Shown: positions 44,066 to 54,069 of the stretch, one piece after another | How positions within the stretch are numbered: the stretch's first letter is position 1 | Layout of the letters: each line of letters opens with the position of its first letter | From: an uncultured Draconibacterium sp. | GTDB taxonomy: Bacteria > Bacteroidota > Bacteroidia > Bacteroidales > Prolixibacteraceae | DNA: 64,000 nucleotides | Assembly: GCF_963676815.1 (NCBI RefSeq) | Contig: NZ_OY781365.1 | Coordinates: 5,676,501-5,740,500, forward strand | Direction: 5' to 3' | The notes under the pieces: model-generated | Told to the model about the DNA's origin: nothing | Databases searched by the model: none | The model's input: only the letters and a program-made list of their open reading frames with translations | Program-made: the position numbers and the translations under genes

Positions 44066-45565
44066 CTAAAAATAAGGACTTAAATCAGCTTCAGCAGCAG
44101 GCAAACCATAAGTTAAACGAATTTCCTGAAATCCATGAGGATAAGCTTCTTCTCCTTCAGGAAAATAATAGTCCTGAGGATTGGATTTAACTCTTTGTCC
44201 ATAAGCTGTTATAACTTCAACAGCTCTTCCGGTTCTTACCAGGTCGTACCAGCGTTTGTTTTCAAAAGCCAATTCTACTCTGCGTTCTTTAAATATTGCT
44301 TCGCCAATATCTCCTGTAGCCTCGCCTAAACCAGCACGCTCACGTACCTGATTCAAATACATCTCAGCGCCGGATTTTCCTTGCTCATCCAATACTTCAG
44401 CTAAGGCTAAAAGAACTTCAGAATAACGATACACAGGCCAGCTCATTCCATGGTTACTATGTAAGGCGTGTGTTTTAGCATATTTTTTAATGTAAGGATA
44501 TATACCATCTCTCCATAAGCCTTGACTTAATGTTATATACCCAATGGTTGCATCCTTTCTCAAATCACCATCTTCGTAGGCTGCAATAATATCGGGTGTT
44601 GGAATGTTATTGCCTTCACTAGACATATCCAAAGGATTAGAAGTTCCTGTTATTGAACCAACTTCTTCCTTAGTAATAGGTCTTGGCAACATTTGGTAAA
44701 ACCAAGCACCCTGTAAACCTTCTGATCCCTCTTTATACTGAATTTCGAATAAGGACTCTGCATTATTTTTATTGGATGAACTTTCAGAAAAGGCTTCTGC
44801 ATAAGTTGGCATAAGCTCGTACTCGTTACTGGTAACGATTGCGGTTAATTGTGTTTCTGCGTCTCCCCATTTCTCTTGTGTCATATAAGCATCGGCCAAA
44901 AGCATTCGAGCTGCTCCGGAAGTGGCCCTGCCCGGTTCTTGTGCCGATTTTACCGGCAACAATTGTATCGCCTCTTTGGCATCCGTTTCAATTTGAGCAT
45001 AAAGAGCAGCTGCATCGGCTAATTCCAATGCGGCTTCCTGACGATTGGTAACAGGAACCAAATGCAAAGGCGCTTTACCAAACAAGCGCACCAATTCGAA
45101 ATATGAGTAGGCTCTTAAAAACAATGCCTGTCCTTTTATATTGTCTTTTGCATCAGCGTCAAACTCTGCTTCATCAATTGTAACCAGAATCTGATTAGAG
45201 CGGGCAATAATCTGGAAAAAGTTCTCATACGCACGTTGTACATATAAATTTGTTGTTACCCCATCAGCAGTAGGAACTGCATGTTGTGCCACATCGTGCC
45301 ACCTTTCGCGGGCACCAAAAAACGGATTTCGCTGGAAAAAAGCATTATCAGAATGCATTTCGGTTAAAACAAAAATACCTCCACCCTCTTGATTATTTAG
45401 CAGGCGTAAAGGAGCATAAGCACCATTTACAGCCTGGGTAAAATCAGCTTCAGTTTTATAAAATGTGGGTACACTTAGCGATGTTTCAGGATATATTGTA
45501 AGGAAATCATCGCAGCTCGTAGCCAGAATTCCTATTAGCCCGAGCAATATGAATATTTTTTTCAT
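44066..45565 (-). CDS. susD: SusD/RagB-family glycan-binding lipoprotein (block B)
   Basis: This 499-residue protein is the surface glycan-binding partner of the adjacent SusC. The start at 45565 gives a lipoprotein signal (GILATSC) followed by DDFLTIYPETSLSVPTFYKTEADF, the usual SusD N-terminus. WPVYRYSEVLLALAEV and RRVELAFENKRWYDLVRTGRA mark the C-terminal RagB domain. An ATG 16 codons upstream (45613) would almost touch the susC stop but adds a polar stretch before the signal peptide. Its similarity to the block A SusD is moderate, so the two probably bind different oligosaccharides of the same polymer or related polymers. Confidence 0.96.
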   Translation of the reverse strand: MKKIFILLGLIGILATSCDDFLTIYPETSLSVPTFYKTEADFTQAVNGAYAPLRLLNNQEGGGIFVLTEMHSDNAFFQRNPFFGARERWHDVAQHAVPTADGVTTNLYVQRAYENFFQIIARSNQILVTIDEAEFDADAKDNIKGQALFLRAYSYFELVRLFGKAPLHLVPVTNRQEAALELADAAALYAQIETDAKEAIQLLPVKSAQEPGRATSGAARMLLADAYMTQEKWGDAETQLTAIVTSNEYELMPTYAEAFSESSSNKNNAESLFEIQYKEGSEGLQGAWFYQMLPRPITKEEVGSITGTSNPLDMSSEGNNIPTPDIIAAYEDGDLRKDATIGYITLSQGLWRDGIYPYIKKYAKTHALHSNHGMSWPVYRYSEVLLALAEVLDEQGKSGAEMYLNQVRERAGLGEATGDIGEAIFKERRVELAFENKRWYDLVRTGRAVEVITAYGQRVKSNPQDYYFPEGEEAYPHGFQEIRLTYGLPAAEADLSPYF

Positions 45566-45615
45566 TTTCAATGTTTTTAAATTTAACTTGATTTTATACC
45601 TGTTGAAGACCATTA

Positions 45616-48600
45616 TTAGAAATTAATATTTACTCCAAAGTTGAAGATACGTGGCACTGGATATCCAGACCAATCAACCCCCTGTTCAAGGTTTCCACCA
45701 TCACTTTGACCATTTCTTGCAACACTAATTTCAGGGTTTGGTCCTCCCCAGTAATCTGTAAATATGTATACATTTTGAATAGACGAATAAAAGCGTGCTG
45801 ATTTAAAATATTTACTTTTGCTATGCAATGTATAACCCAAAGTAATGTTGCGTATATTTAAATATGACGCATCAGCTATTTCCCGGTCGTTATTCCAGTC
45901 ACGCTCAACACCGGTTACTCGTCCGCCACCAACGGTTGTTCCATATTTTCCTTTACCCGGATTATCTTCAGAACGCCAGCGGTATTTTACTTCATCTAAC
46001 AAATTGAAAACACCATCCAGGTTGGCAGTGGTCACTAAATGACGCACCATTACGTCAGCTCCTTTAGAACCTGTCATCAAAATAGAAAAGTCGAAGTTAT
46101 CGTAATTTAAAGTATTAGTCATTCCATACTCAAAATCAGGAAATGGATTTCCAATAATGGTACGGTCGTCATTGTCACCACCTTTAGTAATTACGCCATC
46201 TCCATTGATATCTACAAGCTTAATACTACCAACCGTTGAGCGTCCGGGAACAATTGGCGAATTATCAAGATCTTCCTGATTCATATAAAGTCCATCAGAC
46301 TTCCACCCATAAAACTGCGCGAAAGGTTCACCAACTTTTGTAATATGGAAAGGAGAATAAACCCGGTCAATTCCTTCTGCTAAAGACTTAACTTCATTGC
46401 GGTTAATCGAGATATTAGCAGAGGTTGTCCATTTTAATTTGCCGGTAGTGTTTATTGTTTTAACAGCTAATTCATGTCCCCAAAATCCGATCTCGCCAAT
46501 GTTATCGCTAAATCTATTAAAACCCGACTCCCATGGCACTTGTACATTATATAATAAGTTTGTAGTCTTCTTATTATAATAGTCGTACACTACGGAAACG
46601 CGGTTATTATACAAGCTTAAATCAAAACCAATATCAAATTGTTTGGTTGTTTCCCAACCCAGGTTCGGATTAGCCATTGAACTTACTGCTGATCCTGCTG
46701 CAAAATTATCGTTGAATGCAGTACTGGCTGTGTTATTAATTAACGCATATTGGGTATAATTACCAATATTGTTGTTACCGGTTACACCATAACTTGCCCT
46801 AAGTTTTAACATAGAAATTGCATTGGCATCAGCCATAAAATTTTCATCCGAGGCAATCCACCCCACTGAAACAGAAGGGAAAGTACCCCAGGCATTTTCC
46901 GATCCAAAACGCGAAGAACCATCGGAACGAATGGCAGCCGTTAATAAATATTTTCCTTTATAATTATAGGTTAAGCGTGAAAGGAAGGAAACCAAACTCC
47001 ATTCATTAATTATGTCTTGTGTTCCGTTACGGTTAATGTTTGTGGCCGTTTGCACAAGTGGTAAACGGTCATCCGAAAAATTATCCATATTTAATTGAAA
47101 TCTATCCTGCCGAAATTTTTGAATGGTTGCACCACCAAGTAAGGAAAAATTATGGTCTCCCACTTTTTTAGAATAAGTTGCTGTATTCTCATTCAACCAT
47201 GAAAAATTAACATACTCATCTCTTGTGGATGTTGAAGTTGTTGGAATCCCCTGGTTTATGCGGTATGTTGCCGTTGAAGGATTAAAGAATTTAAATTTGG
47301 AGTTCGTAATCTGTGCATTTATGCTCGACTTTAACACTAATCCGTCTATAGGCTTATACTGTAAATAGCCGGTAGAAATAAGGTCTAAGTCTTTTGTTTC
47401 GTTTACCAGTTCTTTGGCAGAACGAACCCAGTTTGGATATTTAAAGATATTACCTGTTTCGGCAGGCATTTGATTAAAATAAGTTAATTCACCGTTTTCA
47501 TCGTAAATATCCATAATTGGCCAGGTATGCAAGGCATTAAATAAAATTCCTGTATTTCTTCCTCCGTCTGTCCGTGGCGTATTGTCTTTTATATACGATG
47601 GAGCCAGGTTAAAACCTATTGTGACTTTATCCGAAACATCGTAATCCATGTTTAAACGAATGGAGTAACGCTCATAATCTGAATTAACTACCACTCCATC
47701 TTGCTTATAAAAGCCAGCTACTGCAGCGGTTCTAAGTTTATCTGTATTTGAGGTAACGGTTAAATTGTAACTCTGCACAGGCGCAGTTTGTAATAAGGCA
47801 TCGTACCAGTCGTTGTTTTTACCTTCGTATATCGATGGATTCTTAAAAACTTCAGGTACCGGTTTGCCTGCATCTTCATAAAATTCCTTTTTGAATGTGG
47901 CAAATTCAACTGCATCCATCATATCAATACGTCCCCGATCAGGTACTTCCTGAATTCCATAAGACACATCTAAACTAACATTGGTTTGCCCGGCTTTTCC
48001 CTTTTTTGTGGTAATCAATATTACACCGTTTGCAGCCCTTGATCCATACAAAGAAGTAGATGCTGCATCTTTTAAGACGGTAATATCCTCGATCTCACTT
48101 GGATTAATTTTGTTAATTCCTCCTGTAATCGGGAATCCATCAACCACATATAAAGGCTCGCTACCTGCTGATATTGAAAACTGGCCACGAATACGGACAT
48201 TCATTCCTTCACCCGGCTTTCCTGTAGTTTGTTTGATTTGAACACCCGCCATTTGACCCTGTAATTTTTGGGTAACTTGCGATACGGGTAGATCTTTTAG
48301 TGTTTCGGCATCAACAGTTTGTACAGAACCACTCACCTCTCTTTTAACCTGTGTTCCATAACCAACAGCCACAACTTCTTCGATACCTATTGCATCAGCT
48401 ACCATGGATACATTAATTTCAGATTGGTCTCCGACAGTAACTTCCTGTGAAACCATGCCCACAAAAGAAAAAACAACCACATCACCACTACTTACATTGG
48501 GCAGTTGATAGTCGCCGTCAATGTCCGTAATTGTCCCTTGGGTAGTACCCTTTAATACAACAGTAACTCCAGGAAGAGGATCCCTTGAGCCATCCGTTAC

Positions 48601-48696
48601 TTTTCCCGAAATTGCATTTTGCTGTGCAAAGGTCATTATACTACATAAGAATAGTACCATGACAAAGCAAAATTTCAATACGCTTCCTTTTTTCAT
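45616..48696 (-). CDS. susC: SusC/RagA-family TonB-dependent outer membrane transporter (block B)
   Basis: This 1026-residue transporter has a signal peptide (about 1-25, ending TFAQ), a carboxypeptidase-regulatory-like domain (about 28-112) and the plug with the canonical signature (PLYVVDGFP, VLKDAASTSLYGSRAANGVI, LITTKKGK). A beta-barrel ending in GVNINF follows. It imports oligosaccharides over the outer membrane with SusD2. It is the first gene of block B and has a long untranslated leader of about 180 bases from the predicted start of transcription near 48875. The promoter carries the operator described at 48882-48985. Confidence 0.97.
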   Translation of the reverse strand: MKKGSVLKFCFVMVLFLCSIMTFAQQNAISGKVTDGSRDPLPGVTVVLKGTTQGTITDIDGDYQLPNVSSGDVVVFSFVGMVSQEVTVGDQSEINVSMVADAIGIEEVVAVGYGTQVKREVSGSVQTVDAETLKDLPVSQVTQKLQGQMAGVQIKQTTGKPGEGMNVRIRGQFSISAGSEPLYVVDGFPITGGINKINPSEIEDITVLKDAASTSLYGSRAANGVILITTKKGKAGQTNVSLDVSYGIQEVPDRGRIDMMDAVEFATFKKEFYEDAGKPVPEVFKNPSIYEGKNNDWYDALLQTAPVQSYNLTVTSNTDKLRTAAVAGFYKQDGVVVNSDYERYSIRLNMDYDVSDKVTIGFNLAPSYIKDNTPRTDGGRNTGILFNALHTWPIMDIYDENGELTYFNQMPAETGNIFKYPNWVRSAKELVNETKDLDLISTGYLQYKPIDGLVLKSSINAQITNSKFKFFNPSTATYRINQGIPTTSTSTRDEYVNFSWLNENTATYSKKVGDHNFSLLGGATIQKFRQDRFQLNMDNFSDDRLPLVQTATNINRNGTQDIINEWSLVSFLSRLTYNYKGKYLLTAAIRSDGSSRFGSENAWGTFPSVSVGWIASDENFMADANAISMLKLRASYGVTGNNNIGNYTQYALINNTASTAFNDNFAAGSAVSSMANPNLGWETTKQFDIGFDLSLYNNRVSVVYDYYNKKTTNLLYNVQVPWESGFNRFSDNIGEIGFWGHELAVKTINTTGKLKWTTSANISINRNEVKSLAEGIDRVYSPFHITKVGEPFAQFYGWKSDGLYMNQEDLDNSPIVPGRSTVGSIKLVDINGDGVITKGGDNDDRTIIGNPFPDFEYGMTNTLNYDNFDFSILMTGSKGADVMVRHLVTTANLDGVFNLLDEVKYRWRSEDNPGKGKYGTTVGGGRVTGVERDWNNDREIADASYLNIRNITLGYTLHSKSKYFKSARFYSSIQNVYIFTDYWGGPNPEISVARNGQSDGGNLEQGVDWSGYPVPRIFNFGVNINF

Positions 48697-48881
48697 AAGT
48701 TTTAATTTAATTAATAATTACGTTTATTTTTAGCTGTTATTCCTTATTAGTAAATTGAAAATTTACGTTTAAGGATGATAAACCTGAGAAGATACTTGTG
48801 CCAGAACAGCACTCGTACAAATATGAAGGATACGGTTTAGTTTCATCTTTCACCATTTTAAGTATAGAATTAGTTCGTGAC

Positions 48882-48985
48882 CAAAACTATGGCTTGCATT
48901 TCCCAACATTTATTAGAAATGTGCTTTATTTTTTATTTTTTGTAGCAACTTGAACTATTGTATCAGAGTTGAAACAATAGTTCAA
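48882..48985 (-). promoter_or_regulatory. Promoter and HTCS-type operator of the susC2 operon, with perfect inverted repeat
   Basis: On the minus strand TAGTTTTG (48889-48882) matches the -7 consensus TAnnTTTG. Beginning 32 bp upstream is GTGCT (48921), then GC at 48945 and ACTATTGTATCAG (48954-48966), the same blocks and spacings as at 21118-21163 and 13339-13385. The last block overlaps a perfect 11-bp inverted repeat, TTGAACTATTG (48950-48960) and CAATAGTTCAA (48975-48985), with 14 bases between. The inverted repeat is not present at the other two sites, so it may add a second site facing the HTCS gene. Confidence 0.65.
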
Positions 48986-49045
48986 CAAAACAACAAAACA
49001 ACTGAAATAAAGCATCTTACAGCAAATTGCCTATTCCTTTTTTTT

Positions 49046-49053
49046 TACTTTTG
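49046..49053 (+). promoter_or_regulatory. Probable -7 box of the second HTCS gene
   Basis: TACTTTTG fits TAnnTTTG and lies 29 bases before the ATG at 49083. It is about 60 bp downstream of the inverted repeat at 48950-48985, a suitable place for control by the regulator itself. Confidence 0.45.
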
Positions 49054-49082
49054 AGTGAATCACTATTCTAAATCGAAACACT

Positions 49083-52000
49083 ATGATTACATCCATGAAA
49101 AAGATGCTTACCCCACTCTTTTTGTTGATCATTTTAAATGGATATGGCCAGACATATACACATAATGCTACTCCGAAATTTCAAAATCTAAACTTCGAGG
49201 ATGGAATATCTAATCTTTCGGTACAGTCGATCGAACAAGATGAACAAGGATTCATTTGGCTGGCTACTGCCCGTTGTTTAAACAGATACGATGGAATCTC
49301 TTTCGAGCATTTCTTTTTTGAGGATAATAATGATTTCTCTCTCAATCATAACAGAACATACAAACTTCATAAAAACTTTAATGGACAATTATTTTGTTCC
49401 ACCGCAAATGGAGTTAACATGTATGATTCAAATCTTGAAAAAATGTATCGTATTAAATCGAATAACGAAAGGTTTTTAGACTTTGTTGATTACAAAGGGA
49501 AAACCTATGGTACAAGCGTTTCCGGAGGTTTATATGTTTATTGGCAGGAAGAGAGTGCTTTTACCCGTGTGTCGCAATTCGATTCCACAATTGTGATCAA
49601 CTCCTTAATTTCAGACGAAGAAACAGGAATTTGGGGAAAAACCGACGATAGTAAGAACCTGATGAATTTCAATCCCCACACAAATATTTTAAAGAAATTT
49701 CCTATTCCGGGTAACGATGAAGTTTACAATATTGGTGATATACTAAAAATTGATGATATTCTTTATATTGCTGGCAAAAGCATCAAAGCGTTTAGTCTTT
49801 CTTCTTCTGCATTTATTCCTCTTCCTGCGCAATATAAAAAACTGGAAGAACTCAAGAATTGCGATTTTACTTTTATCAAAAACATTGAAAATGGAGTATT
49901 ATGGATAGGTACAAGCACAAATGGGTTATTCATTTTCAACCCTCATTTGAATCAAATTTCAAATAAAACGAAGGCGAACTCAAATTTGCGTTCCAACCAT
50001 TTAACAACGGTTTTTAAAGACCGAGATAATAATATTTGGGTGGGGACATTTGATCAGGGAGTTCACGTATCGTTTAAACAACCCAACTACTTCAATTTTG
50101 AAACTCAATTAGATAATCGTACCGAAAATTCATTCGTAACCAGCATTGCTGCCGATAATAATTCAAACTACTATATCGGTACAAGGTCTGATGGCTTATA
50201 TGTATACAATGGCGGTGCGGAGAAAAGAATGAGGCATCTCCATAAAGGCAACAGCTTTTTGAAAAACAATAATATCAGAACCCTGTACATCGATTCGAAA
50301 AATCAACTCTGGATTGGTTCTGCGCAGAATCAATTTAAAACTGATTTGCAATTTAAGCATGTAACAGAAATTAAAATACCCAAACCGAATAGCGGAATTA
50401 TATCGTTTTGCGAACAAGGAGGAAAAATTATTGCAGGATCCAATCTTCAGGGAATTTTCACCTTCGATTATAACGGGAATATATTATCTCAGAATAAAAA
50501 ATATACAAATGATATAGTTGATGTAATTCCATTTGGTAATGAGGAGGTATTAACATCTGTTCTACTTGAAGGGGTATTTTTATTCGACGTAAATTCAAAT
50601 ACTTTTAAAAATATAAAAAAAGTCATCCCTACTGAAGGATATAATCTACGCGAAGTAGTAACTATACTGCTCGACTCTGACAGCACACTCTGGATGGGAA
50701 CTTATGATAAAGGGCTTTATCGGTATAATTTTATCGATAAGAACTTTCGTATTTATACTGAAAACGACGGGCTTCCAAATAATGATATTGTTTGTATTGA
50801 AGAAGACGAGGATGGCTATCTCTGGTTAGCAACCTCTTATGGTCTGTCACGCTTCGATAAAAACGCAGAGTTTATAAACTTCTTCCATAACGAAGGGCTT
50901 TATAATCTACAATTTCATCGAAATTCATCGACAAGCAGCCGTAACGGGCTTTTGTTTTTTGGAGGGAATAATGGATTAACATTTTTTGATCCCACGCTGG
51001 TTGGTAAATTTAATTACACCGATACTCCAGAAATTACCTTAAAGTCAATATCGGTTAAAAATAAAGTAATAAAGCCAAACGATGAAACAGGACTTTTAAC
51101 GCAAGCATTAGACAACAGCGAAGAGATTATCCTTAACCACAAACAGAACGTATTTACAATAAACTATCACGGTTTTGATTATATAGCCGCTGATAAAATT
51201 AAGTACGCATATATGCTGGAAGGATTAGACAAAAAATGGACTGATGCAGGAAAACGCACCCATGCTAATTTTTCGAATTTGAGGCCAGGAACATATACCT
51301 TTAAAGTAAAAGCTCAAAACAACACCGGACTTTGGTCGGAAATTAAAGCATTAAAAATATTCGTAAAGTCCTCTCCGTTTAAAACTCCTATTGCCTACTT
51401 TATCTATTTGTTTGTTTTTGCAACCATCATTTACTTCGGGTTCAAACTCACTTTACAAGCAAAGCTATACCGAAACAAACTCGAAACAGAACAAAAGGAA
51501 CGCGTGAGAGAAAATGAGATCGCTCAAATGAAAATGCGTTTTTTCACTAATATTTCGCACGAAATCAGAACCCCGCTTACGCTTATTAAAGGAAACACCG
51601 ATTTATTATCAAAACATCTCACTTCGAGTCAAATCCATTTAGATTCGTTTAAAGGCCTTCGGCATAGTACAAACAGGCTATTGGCACTTGTAAACCAGTT
51701 GTTATCATTCAAAAGTCTGGAAAACGATGCACTTGGTTTAAAGGTTAGAAACGATGACCTTCTTTCTATTACAAAAAACTTAATTCAGTCGTTTCAGTAT
51801 GTCGCTTCTGTAAGGAAAATCAAAATCGGTATTGATTCTGATTTTGACAAACTAATACTGCCAATCGACAAAGACAAATACGAAAAAATAGTTAGTAATC
51901 TTCTGTCTAACGCATTAAAACATGTAAAAGAAAATGGGAAAGTACATGTTCGGATTGAAATGCTGAAAATGAACGAATACAAAACTTATCATCGCGAGAA

Positions 52001-53159
52001 CAAAAACATAAGCGGAACTTCGTTTGTAAAAATTACGGTAATTGACAACGGAACAGGAATACCAGAAACAGACTTACCTCATGTATTTAACCGCTACCAA
52101 CAATCGGAAACCGACAAAAATAAACCTGATTATTCAGGAACAGGAATTGGGCTGAATTTTACAAAAAGATTGGTTGAACTTCATCGTGGAGCAATAATAG
52201 CTCAAAGTACACCAAATATTGAAACAAGATTTTCGTTTATACTTTCGCTTGACCCGGAAATATATGGAAACGACTTTTCTGAAAGCAATGAACTCACTCA
52301 GAAAAAAGAGATTTTGCCGGTATCAACCGAAGGCAAGACAGGATCAAAACAAAAGAATAATTTAGCGGTAGTTCTTTTAGTTGAAGACGACCTTGAACTA
52401 AATCGTTTTATTTGCTCGTCATTACAAAACGACTTTAAAGTAATATCGAGTTACAATGGCAACGAAGGTTATTCGCTGGCAAAAAACCATTTACCCGATA
52501 TTATTATTTCAGATATTATGATGCCGGAAACCAATGGCTACGAATTATGCAAACTGGTACGAGAAGATGATCTAATTTCGCACATTCCGATAATATTACT
52601 AACCGCAAAAGCCGATACTGAAAGTAAGATAAGTGGATATAAATATGGTGCCGACGATTATATTTCGAAACCCTTTGATTTAGAAATTTTAAAAATCCGG
52701 ATAGAAAACCTTATTTCACTTCGCAAAAAGCTTCAGCAATCCTATAAACAAGGAATTCTTGAAGAACCCGATGTAGAGATTACTAATCTTTTTGAATTGA
52801 ATTTTGTAAAACAAATTAATACCATTGTCTCTGCCGAATACCAATCGCCCCAACTAAATGTAAATTATCTTGCCGAGAAAATGAATATGAGCAGAACGAA
52901 TTTCTACCGTAAGTTTATGAATATTATGGATGTTTCGCCAAAGGATTTTATTACAAAATACCGTATTAACAAAGCTATTGAACTAATAAAAGAAGGTAAC
53001 GTCAACATTGGCGAGATAAGCTTTATTTGTGGCTTTGGAAGCCAAAGCAATTTCTCGGTGCAGTTTAAAAAGGAAAAAGGAGAAAGCCCGTTGCAGTATA
53101 AAAAATCGTTGCAACATGCTAACAATCCTACCGGTTTAAATAGTAATAATGCCTCGTAA
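49083..53159 (+). CDS. Hybrid two-component system regulator (HTCS), block B
   Basis: This 1358-residue protein has the same architecture as the first HTCS. A signal peptide (ending GYGQ) leads into periplasmic Reg_prop propellers (FIWLATARCLNRYDG and similar strands up to about residue 650). A Y_Y_Y domain (about 685-755), a membrane helix (about 768-788) and the kinase with His826 in NISHEIRTPLTLIKG follow. ATPase boxes lie near 935-1055, the receiver domain has Asp1144 (SDIMMPETNG), and an AraC-type helix-turn-helix covers about 1260-1345. It is divergent from susC2 and should control block B. Because the same operator stands before both SusC genes, the two HTCS proteins may have overlapping targets. 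Confidence 0.96.
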   Translation: MITSMKKMLTPLFLLIILNGYGQTYTHNATPKFQNLNFEDGISNLSVQSIEQDEQGFIWLATARCLNRYDGISFEHFFFEDNNDFSLNHNRTYKLHKNFNGQLFCSTANGVNMYDSNLEKMYRIKSNNERFLDFVDYKGKTYGTSVSGGLYVYWQEESAFTRVSQFDSTIVINSLISDEETGIWGKTDDSKNLMNFNPHTNILKKFPIPGNDEVYNIGDILKIDDILYIAGKSIKAFSLSSSAFIPLPAQYKKLEELKNCDFTFIKNIENGVLWIGTSTNGLFIFNPHLNQISNKTKANSNLRSNHLTTVFKDRDNNIWVGTFDQGVHVSFKQPNYFNFETQLDNRTENSFVTSIAADNNSNYYIGTRSDGLYVYNGGAEKRMRHLHKGNSFLKNNNIRTLYIDSKNQLWIGSAQNQFKTDLQFKHVTEIKIPKPNSGIISFCEQGGKIIAGSNLQGIFTFDYNGNILSQNKKYTNDIVDVIPFGNEEVLTSVLLEGVFLFDVNSNTFKNIKKVIPTEGYNLREVVTILLDSDSTLWMGTYDKGLYRYNFIDKNFRIYTENDGLPNNDIVCIEEDEDGYLWLATSYGLSRFDKNAEFINFFHNEGLYNLQFHRNSSTSSRNGLLFFGGNNGLTFFDPTLVGKFNYTDTPEITLKSISVKNKVIKPNDETGLLTQALDNSEEIILNHKQNVFTINYHGFDYIAADKIKYAYMLEGLDKKWTDAGKRTHANFSNLRPGTYTFKVKAQNNTGLWSEIKALKIFVKSSPFKTPIAYFIYLFVFATIIYFGFKLTLQAKLYRNKLETEQKERVRENEIAQMKMRFFTNISHEIRTPLTLIKGNTDLLSKHLTSSQIHLDSFKGLRHSTNRLLALVNQLLSFKSLENDALGLKVRNDDLLSITKNLIQSFQYVASVRKIKIGIDSDFDKLILPIDKDKYEKIVSNLLSNALKHVKENGKVHVRIEMLKMNEYKTYHRENKNISGTSFVKITVIDNGTGIPETDLPHVFNRYQQSETDKNKPDYSGTGIGLNFTKRLVELHRGAIIAQSTPNIETRFSFILSLDPEIYGNDFSESNELTQKKEILPVSTEGKTGSKQKNNLAVVLLVEDDLELNRFICSSLQNDFKVISSYNGNEGYSLAKNHLPDIIISDIMMPETNGYELCKLVREDDLISHIPIILLTAKADTESKISGYKYGADDYISKPFDLEILKIRIENLISLRKKLQQSYKQGILEEPDVEITNLFELNFVKQINTIVSAEYQSPQLNVNYLAEKMNMSRTNFYRKFMNIMDVSPKDFITKYRINKAIELIKEGNVNIGEISFICGFGSQSNFSVQFKKEKGESPLQYKKSLQHANNPTGLNSNNAS

Positions 53160-53275
53160 CTACCAACAGTTATAAAAGTTTGCCGATCTTATCCTACCCG
53201 ATCAAAGTAAAGATTCCACCACAGGCACATTCGACGATAGAAGAAATTTTCTGAAATACATCTGGTAAAGACCAT

Positions 53276-53989
53276 TTAATCGAATGCCAAACCCGATTGT
53301 CTGCGAATATACAAATGATCGATCGTGCCTTTTCCCTGGCGTGTTATTAAAAATTCTACCAATTCGGCAATTTCTTCGGGTTGAATTAATTCATCGGTAT
53401 TAATATCGGGTCGTATTTCGCGAACCATTTCGGTGTTTACTCCTCCGGGCGAAATCAAGTGCACTTTTATTCCATCGGGTTGTACTTCTTTGGCCAGCAC
53501 TTTTGTAAAACCGGCCAGTGCATGTTTCGACGATGCATAAACCGATTGATTGGCATAGCCTTTAAAATCGACCACAGAACCAACATTTATGATTACCGGA
53601 TTAGTGCTTTGCTTGAGGTGTGGAGTTGCTTCTTTGCAAATAAAATACGGAGCCCGGGCATTCACTTTAAAAATTTTATCCCACAATTCCATTGAAGTTT
53701 CTTCAATGGGAAGAGAATTTGCAAGACCCGCATTATTAATTACCACATCTAAGCCGCCAAATTCGCGTATCGCCTCATTTACAACAGAAGCAGGTGCACT
53801 TTCCGATGACAAATCGGCTTCAACAAATGCACAATCTATTTTGTACTTTGTAATCTCATTTTTTGTATTCTGCAACTGATTTTTATTGCGCCCAACAATC
53901 ATTAAATTATAACCCATTTCGGCTAACTTTAAGGCAACTACTTTGCCAATACCTCTTGATGCCCCGGTTATCAATGCGACTTTTCTCAT
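53276..53989 (-). CDS. Short-chain dehydrogenase/reductase (SDR)
   Basis: This 237-residue cytoplasmic protein is a classical SDR oxidoreductase. It has the nucleotide-binding TGASRGIG at residues 9-16, NNAG at 85-88, the catalytic Ser138 (NVGSV) and the Tyr151-xxx-Lys155 pair (YASSK). The substrate is unknown. A role in rhamnose or lactaldehyde metabolism is possible from the neighbourhood, but the gene lies beyond a terminator at the end of the rhamnose operon and is convergent with the second HTCS, so it may be independent. The cofactor (NAD or NADP) is not decided. Confidence 0.92.
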   Translation of the reverse strand: MRKVALITGASRGIGKVVALKLAEMGYNLMIVGRNKNQLQNTKNEITKYKIDCAFVEADLSSESAPASVVNEAIREFGGLDVVINNAGLANSLPIEETSMELWDKIFKVNARAPYFICKEATPHLKQSTNPVIINVGSVVDFKGYANQSVYASSKHALAGFTKVLAKEVQPDGIKVHLISPGGVNTEMVREIRPDINTDELIQPEEIAELVEFLITRQGKGTIDHLYIRRQSGLAFD

Positions 53990-54002
53990 TCTTCAAAAAT
54001 AT

Positions 54003-54047
54003 AAAAAGCCTTTACACAAACCGGAAACCTGGTAATGCAAAGGCCTT
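54003..54047 (-). terminator. Intrinsic terminator at the end of the rhamnose operon
   Basis: On the minus strand a stem (AAAGGC/GCCTTT, 54039-54044 with 54008-54013) with an inner ACC-GG/CC-GGT stem is directly followed by TTTTT (54007-54003). It stands 23 bases after the aldolase stop. It separates the rhamnose operon from the SDR gene, whose ATG is only 14 bases further on. Confidence 0.75.
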
Positions 54048-54069
54048 ATTGAATCACTAAATATAAATT

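Larger units (their letters stand above)
48697..49082. other. Divergent control region between susC2 and the second HTCS
   Basis: These 386 bases contain no gene. They hold the minus-strand promoter and operator for susC2 (48882-48985), a plus-strand -7 box for the HTCS (49046-49053) and about 180 bases of AT-rich leader before susC2. Confidence 0.7.

Noticed and set aside
53994..54001. TATTTTTG -7-like box just before the SDR gene
   Set aside because: It overlaps the T-run of the terminator and would put the start of transcription inside the ATG, so it is probably a chance match in AT-rich sequence.
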